Source: an uncultured Corynebacterium sp. (lineage in GTDB: Bacteria > Actinomycetota > Actinomycetes > Mycobacteriales > Mycobacteriaceae). Taken from it: 64,000 nt of DNA. Below are positions 51,896 to 61,172 of this stretch, one piece after another. The notes beneath the pieces are model-generated. The model had not been told where the DNA came from. It ran no database searches and worked only from the letters and a program-made list of their open reading frames with translations. Position 1 is the first letter of the stretch. Each line of letters starts with the position of its first letter. The translations under genes and the position numbers were made by a program. The stretch spans positions 1-64,000 of the forward strand of contig CAMIPB010000008.1 in assembly GCA_946223355.1 (NCBI GenBank), in the 5' to 3' direction.

Positions 51896-52948
51896 CTAGA
51901 CGTCTGGATCAATCCCCTTCCCCGGACTCGTGGTAACAATGCCACGTGTACCGGGGATTTCTGCCGTGACTTCAGCGATGACGTCGTCAGCAACTGCACT
52001 ATCAGCGCACAGGAAGATACATGTTGGACCAGAGCCCGATACCATGCCGCGCAGCGCTCCAGCCTGCTCGCCGACTGTGAGAACCTTTCTAAGGTCCGGC
52101 CGCAGACTCAGCGCGGCTGGTTGAAGATCGTTGACCATCGCGGTGGCCAGCGCGTCAGCGTTTCCAGCCGCAACTGCTTGTGCGACAGCACGGCTATCAA
52201 AAGATGGCGTGAAATCCCGAGTCTCGTTGAGGCGGTCAAATTCCTGGAAGACTTTCGGCGTAGAAAGCCCTCCTTCGGAGGTGATTATCGCCCAGTGGAA
52301 CGTGCCCCGGCAGAGCATCGTCGTGAGCTTTTCTCCGCGACCGGTACCCAATGCGGTACCGCCCAGCAAAGCAAAAGGAACATCAGAGCCCAACTGCGCT
52401 GCGAGTTCAAACAGGACGGAGCGTTCAAGAGGGGCAAGGCTAAACTTTTCGGAATAAAGCTTGTTTGCTAAATACAGCAATCCAGCGGCATCAGCTGAAC
52501 CACCCGCCATACCTCCGGCGGTAGGGATCCATTTCCATAAGTGGATAGCCATGTTGGGCACGCGGTCCATATTCAGTGTGGAAAAGCGGTTGGTCTTTTC
52601 CCGCTCGATATAAGCTGCGGCTACGAGATCAACAGCTTTCCAGGCCAAATTCGAAGAATCCGTTGGCACGCCAAAGCTGTGGTAGCCACCAGTGCTCAAC
52701 CTCGTAACATGCGACCCGGTAAAAGGACGGCCTTCGGTGTCCTCGTCGATGAACAGCTCGTTGCCTTCTGCATCCGGATCAACAAACAGATGCACCTCAT
52801 CAACCAGATTAAGAGAGTGAAAAACCGACACGAGTTCGTGATATCCATCTTCCCGGATCGGACCAACGCCAAGCTGTAGGTTCACCTTGGCGCTAACGTT
52901 GACTGATGAGCTGTACTGCAAATTAGGAGGAATTATCTCCATAGGCAT
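51896..52948 (-). CDS. ispE: 4-diphosphocytidyl-2-C-methyl-D-erythritol kinase
   Basis: A 350-residue GHMP kinase, longer than the usual 300 or so. It phosphorylates CDP-methylerythritol in the MEP isoprenoid pathway. VSAKVNLQLGVGPIREDGYHEL is the N-terminal substrate motif, PTAGGMAGGSADAAGLLYL the phosphate loop, and LRGMVSGSGPTCIFLC the C-terminal GHMP motif. It starts five bases after the ksgA stop and probably is part of the ksgA-ispE-ABC-F transcript. Confidence 0.93.
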   Translation of the reverse strand: MPMEIIPPNLQYSSSVNVSAKVNLQLGVGPIREDGYHELVSVFHSLNLVDEVHLFVDPDAEGNELFIDEDTEGRPFTGSHVTRLSTGGYHSFGVPTDSSNLAWKAVDLVAAAYIEREKTNRFSTLNMDRVPNMAIHLWKWIPTAGGMAGGSADAAGLLYLANKLYSEKFSLAPLERSVLFELAAQLGSDVPFALLGGTALGTGRGEKLTTMLCRGTFHWAIITSEGGLSTPKVFQEFDRLNETRDFTPSFDSRAVAQAVAAGNADALATAMVNDLQPAALSLRPDLRKVLTVGEQAGALRGMVSGSGPTCIFLCADSAVADDVIAEVTAEIPGTRGIVTTSPGKGIDPDV

Positions 52949-52952
52949 GGGC

Positions 52953-53831
52953 TTATTTCACCTCCACGCCTGCAAGGCGAACATAGTCTTCCGCACTGAG
53001 TTTTTCTCCGCGCTGGGAGGGGTCAATACCCGCGGCACGTAGTGCTTCCTCCGCAGCAGCCGCGGAGCCGTAATGCCCAGATAGTGCGGCCCGGAGGGTT
53101 TTGCGCCGCTGGACAAATGCGGCGTCGACAAGCGGAAAAATCTTGCTCCGGGTCTCCTCACTAATCTCCCACGGCGCTGAATCATCATTGAAACAGTCAA
53201 TGCGCACTAGGCCAGATTCGATCTTAGGTGCTGGCCAAAACACATTTTTGCCGATGGATCCCGCGCGGCGGACGTTGCCGTAGAAGGCAGCTTTGACGGA
53301 TGGAACGCCGTAAATCTTGCTTCCTGGGGTTGCAGCTAGTCGGTCTGCAACTTCTGCTTGAACCATTACCAAAACGCGGCGAATAGTAGGGAAGGTTTTG
53401 AGGAGGTGCAAAAGAACCGGAACGGAGACGTTGTATGGCAAATTAGCGACGAGCGCGGTGGGCTCTTTTCCTAGGTCTTCAGGCCCAACTAAAAGCGCGT
53501 CTTTGTGTACCAATTTCAGTGCGTCTGCGCGGCCAGGCGCTCGCCACGACACCGTGGCGTGCAGTTCGCTCGCAAGCCGTGGATCAATCTCGATCGCGGT
53601 AACATCATCACTGACCTCAAGAAGGCCGAGCGTGAGTGAACCTAGACCGGGGCCGACCTCAATGATTTTGTCGGTTGGTTCAAGCTCCGCGGCCGCTATG
53701 ATGCGACGAACGGTGTTCGGGTCATGGACGAAGTTTTGCCCCAGCTTCTTTGTTGGAACAACATCCAACTTTTCAGCCAGGGCACGGATTTCCACTGGAC
53801 CCAAGAGGGCTACAGGGTTCTGCTCGGTCAT
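52953..53831 (-). CDS. ksgA: 16S rRNA (adenine1518/1519-N6)-dimethyltransferase
   Basis: A 292-residue Rossmann methyltransferase (RsmA/KsgA). VPTKKLGQNFVHDPNTVRRI at the N-terminus, SAM motif IIEVGPGLGSLTLGLLEVSD, and the active-site NLPYNVSVP are clear. It dimethylates two adenines in helix 45 of 16S rRNA, late in 30S assembly. Between rpfB and ispE in the usual actinobacterial order. Confidence 0.95.
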   Translation of the reverse strand: MTEQNPVALLGPVEIRALAEKLDVVPTKKLGQNFVHDPNTVRRIIAAAELEPTDKIIEVGPGLGSLTLGLLEVSDDVTAIEIDPRLASELHATVSWRAPGRADALKLVHKDALLVGPEDLGKEPTALVANLPYNVSVPVLLHLLKTFPTIRRVLVMVQAEVADRLAATPGSKIYGVPSVKAAFYGNVRRAGSIGKNVFWPAPKIESGLVRIDCFNDDSAPWEISEETRSKIFPLVDAAFVQRRKTLRAALSGHYGSAAAAEEALRAAGIDPSQRGEKLSAEDYVRLAGVEVK

Positions 53832-53886
53832 GTGATCAAATGTAATGGATCAAAGCCGAGCAGGAAGAATTATGATGAGCTTTGGC

Positions 53887-55107
53887 TTAGCGAATACCCA
53901 AAGACGCGGTACATGCAGGCCACGCTCCCCAACCCTGGGAGGCCTGAACCTTTTGCGCTACAGCGATCTGCTGCTCACGTGATGCCATTTCAGCAGAAGG
54001 CGCGTAAGCGGTGCCGCCAAATCCAGCCCAAGTAGATGGGGTAAACTGCAGGCCGCCGTGGAAGCCATTTCCGGTGTTGATGGACCAGTTGCCACCAGAC
54101 TCACACTGCGCGAGCGAGTCCCACACACTGCCATTAGCTACTGCAGGTGCGGAGTTGGACTCTGCAGAGTTGTCGGCGCTGTCAGCAGCGGAGTTGTCAT
54201 CCTTAGATTCATTAGGCTCAGCTTCTGGGGCAGGCTTGGTGCCGCGTGCAATCTTCGAAGGCTTTGCCTTTTTAAAAACCTTTTCATCGATGACTTCGTT
54301 GGACTCCGTCTGACGGTTTACCACGGTCAAGCGGTAAGTCTTCTCGGTAGTACCCGCAACGCCTTCTTCGATGACCTTAGTCTCGCCTTCTAGCAAGTCC
54401 TCGTCGTCGACGTAGATTGGATCCAGCTCAACAGTTTCAGTGGTTTTGTATTCTTCCTCTGCTACCTGATCAATCTTGACGGTCATGCCGTCCTTCAACT
54501 CTGCATTCTTGCCTGGTTTGACACGGTCGTTGCTATCTACGCCGAGGTCGCGTTGTTCAAGCAAGTCAGCAATGGTTGCAGCGGCAACTTCAGTTTTGGT
54601 GATCTTGCCGCCATTGTTGATGGTGATCTTCTTTGGAGTAACGATCTCCAAGTCCATACCTTCAGCAATCTTGTCTGCGAGATCTGCATCATCGCCGCCG
54701 GCCTTAACCTTGGCACCAGCCTCAGCGCCGTCCAAAGTCTTCATCAGATCATCAACAGTCAAAGCGGTAGAGGTGATGTCCTGGCTTTTACCATCGATGG
54801 TCACCGCAACCTGCTTAGCGGTGCGGACTGTAATGTTCTCACCGTTGTCGAGCTTGTCAGACGGTGCTGGGTAGACAACGTCCTGGTCACCAATCTCAAC
54901 GCCGGCAGCTTCAAGTGCTCCAGCCACGTCGCCAGAGAAGGTTGCGAGTTCGGTCTTCTCGCCGTTGAGGTCAACGACAACGTCTTTTTGGGCACCAGCG
55001 GCAACCACGCCGCCGACAACGAGGGTGCCGAGTACGCCACCAGTAGCGATGCGAAGAGGAACAGACTTCGAGCCGTTGATTCGCTTGAGCTGATTAGAGG
55101 TAGACAT
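53887..55107 (-). CDS. rpf2: resuscitation-promoting factor Rpf2/RpfB
   Basis: About 406 residues from ATG 55107 (an ATG at 55152 is longer). A signal/anchor helix (VPLRIATGGVLGTLVVGGVV), three DUF348 repeats, a G5 domain (YKTTETVELDPIYVDDEDLLEGE), a Pro/Ser/Asp-rich linker, and the C-terminal Rpf domain VWDSLAQCESGGNWSINTGNG with the catalytic Glu and WGAWPACTASLGI end. Rpf proteins cleave peptidoglycan to aid regrowth. A perfect GlxR-type palindrome lies about 190 bases upstream, as described for C. glutamicum rpf2. Confidence 0.95.
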   Translation of the reverse strand: MSTSNQLKRINGSKSVPLRIATGGVLGTLVVGGVVAAGAQKDVVVDLNGEKTELATFSGDVAGALEAAGVEIGDQDVVYPAPSDKLDNGENITVRTAKQVAVTIDGKSQDITSTALTVDDLMKTLDGAEAGAKVKAGGDDADLADKIAEGMDLEIVTPKKITINNGGKITKTEVAAATIADLLEQRDLGVDSNDRVKPGKNAELKDGMTVKIDQVAEEEYKTTETVELDPIYVDDEDLLEGETKVIEEGVAGTTEKTYRLTVVNRQTESNEVIDEKVFKKAKPSKIARGTKPAPEAEPNESKDDNSAADSADNSAESNSAPAVANGSVWDSLAQCESGGNWSINTGNGFHGGLQFTPSTWAGFGGTAYAPSAEMASREQQIAVAQKVQASQGWGAWPACTASLGIR

Positions 55108-55292
55108 AGTGTGAAAGTTCTCTTTCAAAGTTGGGGAAGCCCGCAGCGGCATGACGCCACCAACGGGATAACTTTTAATAACGATACGGTAACAGCCCGG
55201 TGCGGATTGCGGTAAAGCAAATCGCGAAAATCTCTAATTCTCAGCCCCCAAAACACAACCTAAGCCCTAAAACCAGGTGGTCAAACTGTGTT

Positions 55293-55308
55293 TGTGAGGA
55301 TCCTCACA
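55293..55308. promoter_or_regulatory. GlxR/CRP binding site upstream of rpf2
   Basis: TGTGAGGATCCTCACA is a perfect 16-bp palindrome that fits the CRP-type consensus TGTGA-N6-TCACA of corynebacterial GlxR. It lies between tatD and rpf2 (186 bases upstream of the rpf2 start). GlxR, RamA and RamB control of rpf2 is known in C. glutamicum. Confidence 0.75.
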
Positions 55309-55320
55309 TCAGTGACAAGT

Positions 55321-56157
55321 CTACAAACCATAAACCTTATCAAATGTCACAGAGACCTCACGGGCCAATTCTGTCACGTCTTGCCCGCGCGTTTGGGCAA
55401 CGCATAATGCAGTGTGGCCAATTAAGCTTGACTCATTCTTAGCACCACGAAACGGCTCCGGGGTCATATAAGGCGCGTCAGTTTCAATAAGCAACTGGCC
55501 CGCCGGTGCGAGCGCTGCTGCCTGGCGCAACTCCTCATTGCGTTTGAAGGTCACATTGCCTGCAAAGGACAACACATATCCGCGATCCAATGCTTCCCTG
55601 GCAACCTCGATCGGTGAAGAAAAGCAGTGCAAGATTGTGGTGCGCGGTTGTGGGGCGTCGGCAAGCACCCGCATCAAATCCGCATCAGCCTCACGGTTAT
55701 GGATCATCAGTGCCTTGCCGGTTTCCACTGCCAGATCAATGTGCCAGCGCAGCGCTTCTTCCTGTTCTTCCAGTGACGCTGTGTTTTCTGGTGCATTCTT
55801 AATCCAATAGGTATCCAGCCCTGTCTCTCCCACAGCAACGCAGCGTGGGTCTTGCGCCATATCTGTCAGGCGCGCACGAGCATACTCGTCTAGCTCATCC
55901 GCACGAGTTGGGTGAATTGCGCAGGCTGCCCACACGCGGTCGTTGAGGTGTGCGGCTTTAAGAGCAAGTTCGGCTTCTCCAAGGCCATCACCCACGGTGC
56001 AGATCTTCTCCACACCTGCGTCAGCTGCACGCGCAACCAGCGCATCGATGTCTTCTTTGTCCGTGGCTTTGCACGAGGCAAGGTGTGTGTGCGCATCCAC
56101 CAGGCTGTCGATGCGTTGTGCGGGTACAGGAATTGGCCGTGGCTTCTTCTTAGACAT
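55321..56157 (-). CDS. tatD: TatD family metal-dependent hydrolase (DNase)
   Basis: About 278 residues from ATG 56157 (56166 in-frame also). The TIM-barrel metal motifs are SLVDAHTHLASC, AVGETGLDTYW with the Glu ligand, ALMIHNREADADLM, TTILHCFSS and LIETDAPYMTPEPFRG. TatD enzymes are 3'-5' exonucleases acting in DNA quality control. Order metG, tatD, rpf2, ksgA is common in actinobacteria, here with a divergent acetyltransferase gene between metG and tatD. Confidence 0.92.
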   Translation of the reverse strand: MSKKKPRPIPVPAQRIDSLVDAHTHLASCKATDKEDIDALVARAADAGVEKICTVGDGLGEAELALKAAHLNDRVWAACAIHPTRADELDEYARARLTDMAQDPRCVAVGETGLDTYWIKNAPENTASLEEQEEALRWHIDLAVETGKALMIHNREADADLMRVLADAPQPRTTILHCFSSPIEVAREALDRGYVLSFAGNVTFKRNEELRQAAALAPAGQLLIETDAPYMTPEPFRGAKNESSLIGHTALCVAQTRGQDVTELAREVSVTFDKVYGL

Positions 56158-56206
56158 GACCGCCATTCTAGTAGAGCACTACTTCAGTGCATTAGTGTGG
56201 AAAACT

Positions 56207-56770
56207 ATGCAGATCCGCGAAGCACAACACACAGATATCCCCGAGATCACCGCCATCTATAACTGGGCGCTTACTGAAACTGATCTCTCCCCTGTCCCTG
56301 GTCCCGTTACCGAGCAATCGCGCAGCGAATGGCTCACTGAAATCCAGGCTGATGGTTTTCCGGTGTTCGTCGCCGTCGACGGCAACGGCGCTGTATTAGG
56401 CTTCGCGGGATACTCCCAGTTGGCTTTTGACGCCCTATTTCCCAACACCGTGGAAGACACCATCTATATTGCAGAACATGCGGCCGGACAAGGTGTTGGT
56501 TCTGCCCTCATGGACGCACTAGTTTCCCATGCCAGGGACAACGCTTACGTCACATCCATCATTTCGTATGTCGCCGCAAACAACGAGGCATCTCTACGAC
56601 TGCACGAAAAGTTTGGCTTTGAGATCGCCGGTACTTTGTTCGGCATTGGCGAAAAACAAGGAAAACGCCTCGATCTCTGCCACATGCAATTGCTTTTCGA
56701 CGGCCCAACAAACGCCGAACGCGCCCAGCACCTGAGTACTGAGCGCGCGGCACGGAAGCGCGAAAGTTAA
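56207..56770 (+). CDS. GNAT acetyltransferase (PAT/phosphinothricin-like)
   Basis: 187 residues from ATG 56207; a longer upstream frame overlaps tatD and is unlikely. MQIREAQHTDIPEITAIYNW, the acceptor region YIAEHAAGQGVGSALMDALV (acetyl-CoA loop Q-x-x-G-x-G/A), and SLRLHEKFGFEIAGTLFGIG match the PAT/YncA branch that N-acetylates methionine sulfoximine-like or phosphinothricin-type amines. Its TAA is directly followed by the TAA of the convergent metG, within a short palindrome AAGTTAATTAACTT. Confidence 0.88.
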   Translation: MQIREAQHTDIPEITAIYNWALTETDLSPVPGPVTEQSRSEWLTEIQADGFPVFVAVDGNGAVLGFAGYSQLAFDALFPNTVEDTIYIAEHAAGQGVGSALMDALVSHARDNAYVTSIISYVAANNEASLRLHEKFGFEIAGTLFGIGEKQGKRLDLCHMQLLFDGPTNAERAQHLSTERAARKRES

Positions 56771-58636
56771 TTAACTTCCGGCCTGCGAAACCGACGCCCA
56801 TTCGGGACCGGTTTCAGCAAGTTCCGGATCCAGCTTGGCGACGATCGGCTTCGGTTTAGCAAGCGGTGTGCCCGGCACGATGTCTATGCGCTTCCACACC
56901 GCCTGCTGATCGCTGTAATCACCAGTAATGACTGGGTAGCTTTGCCCCTTTTCTGGCACGCCTACTCCAACGAGCTCGACCGGCGCATCATCAGTTACTT
57001 CCTCGATACGCGGAGAAGCTGCCCACACGCCTTCATTGCCGAGGGTTTCAAAAACCTTTTGCGAGGTGTGCGGCAGGTAAGGCGTCATCATCATGTTGCA
57101 GTCCGCGACCACTTGCAACGCAGTCCACAACACGGTGGCCAAACGTTCACGCTGAGACTCATCCTTGGCCAGCTTCCAAGGTTCCTGCTCCGCAATATAA
57201 GCGTTAGCTTCACCTACAACGTGCATGATGGCATTAATTCCGGCCTTGAACTTGGAGTGCTCCAAGTTCTCCGCCACAGAATCAATCGTAGAAGCTGCTA
57301 AATCAAGCAGCTTGTGATCAGCTTCAGTCAACTGGCCTGGTTGTGGAATTTCACCAAAGTTCTTCTTAGCCATCGATACCGTGCGGTTGACCAGGTTACC
57401 CCAACCATTGGCGAGTTCGTTGTTGATACGACGGACAAACTCGTCCCAGGTGAAGTCAGTGTCAGTGCTTTCAGGTCCGGCTACGGCAATGAAATAACGC
57501 AAAGCATCCGGACCAAACTCTTCGAGGAAGTCTTTGACGTAGATAACAACCCCCTTCGATGAAGAGAACTTCGAACCGGACATAGTCAGAAATTCGGAAG
57601 AAACAACTTCAGTTGGCAGGTTTAGCTCACCAAGCTCGTGGGTGGAGCCGCCTTTAGCTCCCTTGCCTGCGTAGCCTAGAAGTTCTGCTGGCCAAATCTG
57701 GGAATGGAACGTGATGTTGTCTTTGCCCATGAAGTAGTAACTCAGCGCTTCTGGGTTGGTCCACCACTTCTTCCAAGCATCGGGCTCTCCGTTGCGGTAG
57801 GCCCATTCAATGGAGGAAGACAAGTAGCCGATGACTGCGTCGAACCACACGTAGAGCTTCTTGGAAGGGTTTTCTTCCCAACCTTCCACTGGGATTGGTA
57901 CACCCCAGTCAATATCACGGCTCATCGCACGCGGGCGAAGATCCTCTAAGAGATTCAAAGAGAACTTCAAAACGTTTGGGCGCCAGTCTTTGCGGTCTTT
58001 GAGCCACTCCTCCAGGGCACCTGCGAGTGAAGTGAGGTCAAGTAAGAAGTGCTCGGTCTCGCGGAATTCTGGAGTCTCGCCATTAATCTTGGACACCGGA
58101 TCGATAAGGTCGATTGGATCCAGCTGGTTACCGCAGTTATCGCACTGGTCACCCCGCGCTCCACCAGCGCCACAAATAGGGCAGATTCCCTCAATATAAC
58201 GGTCCGGCAAGGTGCGGCCTGTCGACGGCGATACCGCTCCCTTGGTGACTTCTTTGAGCATGTAGCCGTTTTCGTACAGGCCCTTGAATAGCTCCTGCAC
58301 TACTGCGTAGTGGTTACGGGTGGTGGTACGGGTGAACAAGTCATAAGACAACCCGAGCCCAGCGAGATCTTCAACAATCTGGCGGTTGTACTGGTCAGCG
58401 AGCTCCTTGACAGTCACGCCTTCCTTTTCCGCCTGCACCAGCAACGGCGTGCCGTGCTCGTCAGTTCCAGAAATCATCAAAACATCCCGGCCACGCATTC
58501 GTTGAAAACGCGCAAAAACGTCTGATGGAACACCGAAACCCGCCACATGTCCGATGTGGCGGGGTCCGTTTGCGTAAGGCCACGCTACGGCAACGAGTAC
58601 TGGCTGCTGTTGAGATTGCTGTTTGGACAAGGTCAT
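56771..58636 (-). CDS. metG: methionyl-tRNA synthetase
   Basis: About 621 residues from ATG 58636 (frame opens at 58675). Class I motifs: VAWPYANGPRHIGHVAGFG (HIGH) and SKFSSSKGVVI (KMSKS-like), Zn site CPICGAGGARGDQCDNCG with four Cys, and ANGWGNLVNRTVSM plus anticodon domain DCNMMMTPYLPHTSQKVFE. No C-terminal tRNA-binding extension. The 3-gene cassette 58660-62157 lies directly upstream in the same direction, only 23 bases from the metG start, so it could affect metG expression. Confidence 0.96.
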   Translation of the reverse strand: MTLSKQQSQQQPVLVAVAWPYANGPRHIGHVAGFGVPSDVFARFQRMRGRDVLMISGTDEHGTPLLVQAEKEGVTVKELADQYNRQIVEDLAGLGLSYDLFTRTTTRNHYAVVQELFKGLYENGYMLKEVTKGAVSPSTGRTLPDRYIEGICPICGAGGARGDQCDNCGNQLDPIDLIDPVSKINGETPEFRETEHFLLDLTSLAGALEEWLKDRKDWRPNVLKFSLNLLEDLRPRAMSRDIDWGVPIPVEGWEENPSKKLYVWFDAVIGYLSSSIEWAYRNGEPDAWKKWWTNPEALSYYFMGKDNITFHSQIWPAELLGYAGKGAKGGSTHELGELNLPTEVVSSEFLTMSGSKFSSSKGVVIYVKDFLEEFGPDALRYFIAVAGPESTDTDFTWDEFVRRINNELANGWGNLVNRTVSMAKKNFGEIPQPGQLTEADHKLLDLAASTIDSVAENLEHSKFKAGINAIMHVVGEANAYIAEQEPWKLAKDESQRERLATVLWTALQVVADCNMMMTPYLPHTSQKVFETLGNEGVWAASPRIEEVTDDAPVELVGVGVPEKGQSYPVITGDYSDQQAVWKRIDIVPGTPLAKPKPIVAKLDPELAETGPEWASVSQAGS

Positions 58637-58659
58637 GAAATACAGCTTAACCAAGGAAA

Positions 58660-59853
58660 TCAATCCGTTGTGCATTGCCCCTTTGAATCAACGGAGCGAC
58701 CTTCACCGCCTCCGGTCTTCACCGCCAAAACGATTCCTAGAACTATAGTCGGCAAGGACACTAGCCCCCACAAACCAAAAGTATTAAATGCTCCAATCGA
58801 TCCAGTGCTTACTCCGAGAAGCGGCCTAGCAAATAGCATCACACATCCACCGAACATTGAAACCACGGACAGCATAGTTGCTCTATTTTCACTTTGAGAA
58901 AGTCGTGAAATCCAAATTTCGGAAACGGTCGTCCCGTAAGAATAAAAACCACCCAACGTCAGAAGTGCGATAAACACCAAAACATCATTGTCTACAACAC
59001 TGCCACCGCTCCAGACACAGAATATGGCGAAACTACTGCCAATGAGACTGATACTGACCATCAGTTGATATGTGAAACCGCCGAAACCAGCCAGCCAAGC
59101 CCCGATAATCTGAGATATTGCAAAACCTGCAAATAAGAATGAGATTCCCCGGGGGTCCAGTCCCATCTCGAGGCCTACAGGTTGAAAGGCAATCTGGATA
59201 CTCCAACCGACTGAAAGCACTATTGCGGCCAAAAGTATTGCTACAAACATGCGCTTTTCGGCCAAAAGACTACGAACCGAAGTCTCCCGATGAACTTTCG
59301 CCTCTACCCTTACTTCACGTGGGAGCAGAAGCATGAAGGGCCAAGCCATCAACGCACAGAGTGCCGTTAAAAGAAACGGAAAGCTAGGTGAGGCTTCGTA
59401 AAGCGGCCCAGCACTCACCAACGAAAAAAGGATTGCAACTGCCGCGGCCACGCGTCTGATTTGGACAAACTCCACAGGACTCTTCACTGAATTCTCCTGA
59501 AAACAACCAACTTCCCAAGCGTACGCAGTGAGAAAACCGGATGACAGTGCCCACATGATGCCCCACATCACCCAAGCAATAATCAGCACTGAAACACTGT
59601 TTACTGCGGCAATAAGTAAGAAAGTAGCGATTGTCATAGCAATCACTAAATGGAGCGAGGTTCGTCTTCCAATTTTGTCGGACAATTTCCCCATTGGAAC
59701 CTCTGCAAGGATCACTGTCAGACGGAAGACACCGTCAATCAATGATGCCGTCTCTAGCGAAAAACCACGATCAAGAAGTAGAAGCATCCATACGGGAAAC
59801 CAAAACTGGACCTCTAAAAGAAAACTAATTGCGGCAAATGCTAGTTTCTGCAA
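58660..59853 (-). CDS. MFS transporter in the metG-rsmI cassette
   Basis: A 397-residue protein with about 12 helices. The MFS loop motif is seen in VPMGKLSDKIGRRTSLHLV (about 51-70) and again LSQSENRATMLSVVSMF in the second half. Closest in feel to drug or small-molecule exporters, but the substrate is unknown. Three bases after the stop of the upstream unknown gene, so they are co-transcribed. Its AT-rich codons differ from metG and rsmI, consistent with acquisition. Confidence 0.75.
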   Translation of the reverse strand: MQKLAFAAISFLLEVQFWFPVWMLLLLDRGFSLETASLIDGVFRLTVILAEVPMGKLSDKIGRRTSLHLVIAMTIATFLLIAAVNSVSVLIIAWVMWGIMWALSSGFLTAYAWEVGCFQENSVKSPVEFVQIRRVAAAVAILFSLVSAGPLYEASPSFPFLLTALCALMAWPFMLLLPREVRVEAKVHRETSVRSLLAEKRMFVAILLAAIVLSVGWSIQIAFQPVGLEMGLDPRGISFLFAGFAISQIIGAWLAGFGGFTYQLMVSISLIGSSFAIFCVWSGGSVVDNDVLVFIALLTLGGFYSYGTTVSEIWISRLSQSENRATMLSVVSMFGGCVMLFARPLLGVSTGSIGAFNTFGLWGLVSLPTIVLGIVLAVKTGGGEGRSVDSKGQCTTD

Positions 59854-59855
59854 AG

Positions 59856-61172
59856 CTACGAAACACTCGTCCTTCGTGCAGAAATGAATGCTATGATCAT
59901 GAGCAAGGAAATTATCGCTGAAATCAAAACGATAACATCAATTGGCTGCGCCGAAATCCACCCAGTCAGACTTCCTGCTCCAAAGTCGTACATTGCCTGA
60001 TTTGGATCTTCGGAAGTACCACGGCCCAAACCAACTATGGATAAAGCAGTGCCTAGAATTGATGTCACACCGATGACCATCAAAATAACGTCAGTGAAGA
60101 AGGCAGATGATTCCGCCTTTTCATTGTCTATTCCTGTCAGACGTGATTGACATACATCCAATTTCATTTTGATGGGCTCAATGAGAACCTTTTCAGTATC
60201 CCAGGCTCCGAGTATACGTTCCATTTCGACGCGCGATGCAGGATTGGCATACTTGCCTACCTCCGCTTTTTTGAGAAATAATGCCTCAGCCTGGTTCATC
60301 GAATACTTCAGTTGTTCCTTAAGCTTCGAGACAGAAACTTCTTTTGGGTCTGCCATTGTCCAAGCCAAAATCTCCATGAGATTAGTATCTATACGTGTCA
60401 TTGCCGCGTAAAAATACTGAGCACGGCAAAGCGAGACCCACATCTGCTCAACAAAACCTGGATTATTGAGTGTCTGCGAATCCCTTAGATACACGTAATT
60501 CATCCATTCAGCGAAATTATATATTTGCTGCGACTTCAATTCGTCGATTGTTCGCTTTGCTGCTTCACCTCCGCCGAGCCACAAGACCCCAAACTCCCCT
60601 TGGTTGTCTATGGCTGAGGAGTCTTCGATATCCAAAACAAAGGCTCGTGAAAACCAACCGTGCTCTAGTTCCCTGTCCCCAAGAAATGACACAAATTTGT
60701 CAGCCTGTGGACTGTCCTTCACCACTGCCCTAAGCTCCGAATAAGCTTTGGACAGAACAGTTGAAACTACTCTACGTCCGGCTTCCTGCACTTGAAACTC
60801 AGTGTTCTGTGCGATTTCTTTGCTAATAGTCGACAACTCTTTAATCAAAGAAAATTCGATCAAGATAATGCCAAAATCACACAGACTCCATTTCACTTCT
60901 TGAAATGAAATCCCTTGCTCCGCAAACTCTGAATTGTCTACCTCTAAGAATCCCGACAAAAGTTTGACATCAAGTGGAATATCATTCCCCGTGGCTGAAC
61001 TATACTCGATCCCATTCCAAGCCTCGGATTTACGAACGTAGTTTATGCCCGATTTAGTAGCAACGTCGTTCCAGAAACTGTCCGCTTCTTCTTCATTTCG
61101 AATTTCGACTCCTGGTTGGACAAACATATCCACTCGTACAGGAGAAACCAGCCTAAACCTAGCCTCAAACAT
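59856..61172 (-). CDS. unrecognised membrane protein with two C-terminal helices
   Basis: A 438-residue protein. Residues 1-350 are hydrophilic and largely helical with many charged residues (e.g. EFSLIKELSTISKEIAQNTE, LKYSMNQAEALFLKKAEVGK); two transmembrane helices follow near 365-390 (FFTDVILMVIGVTSILGTAL) and 410-432 (PIDVIVLISAIISLLMIIAF). The plan, a big soluble domain plus a helical hairpin, resembles CorA-like or RMD1-like proteins, but there is no GMN motif and no clear family. The start overlaps the solute-binding gene by eight bases, so the two are coupled. Confidence 0.65.
   Translation of the reverse strand: MFEARFRLVSPVRVDMFVQPGVEIRNEEEADSFWNDVATKSGINYVRKSEAWNGIEYSSATGNDIPLDVKLLSGFLEVDNSEFAEQGISFQEVKWSLCDFGIILIEFSLIKELSTISKEIAQNTEFQVQEAGRRVVSTVLSKAYSELRAVVKDSPQADKFVSFLGDRELEHGWFSRAFVLDIEDSSAIDNQGEFGVLWLGGGEAAKRTIDELKSQQIYNFAEWMNYVYLRDSQTLNNPGFVEQMWVSLCRAQYFYAAMTRIDTNLMEILAWTMADPKEVSVSKLKEQLKYSMNQAEALFLKKAEVGKYANPASRVEMERILGAWDTEKVLIEPIKMKLDVCQSRLTGIDNEKAESSAFFTDVILMVIGVTSILGTALSIVGLGRGTSEDPNQAMYDFGAGSLTGWISAQPIDVIVLISAIISLLMIIAFISARRTSVS

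Noticed and set aside
55153..55320. c-di-AMP (ydaO) riboswitch ahead of rpf2
   Set aside because: The expected riboswitch core elements were not recognisable; only the GlxR palindrome was clear.
55943..56206. Longer acetyltransferase start overlapping tatD
   Set aside because: The GNAT fold starts at 56207 with the typical MQIREA beginning.
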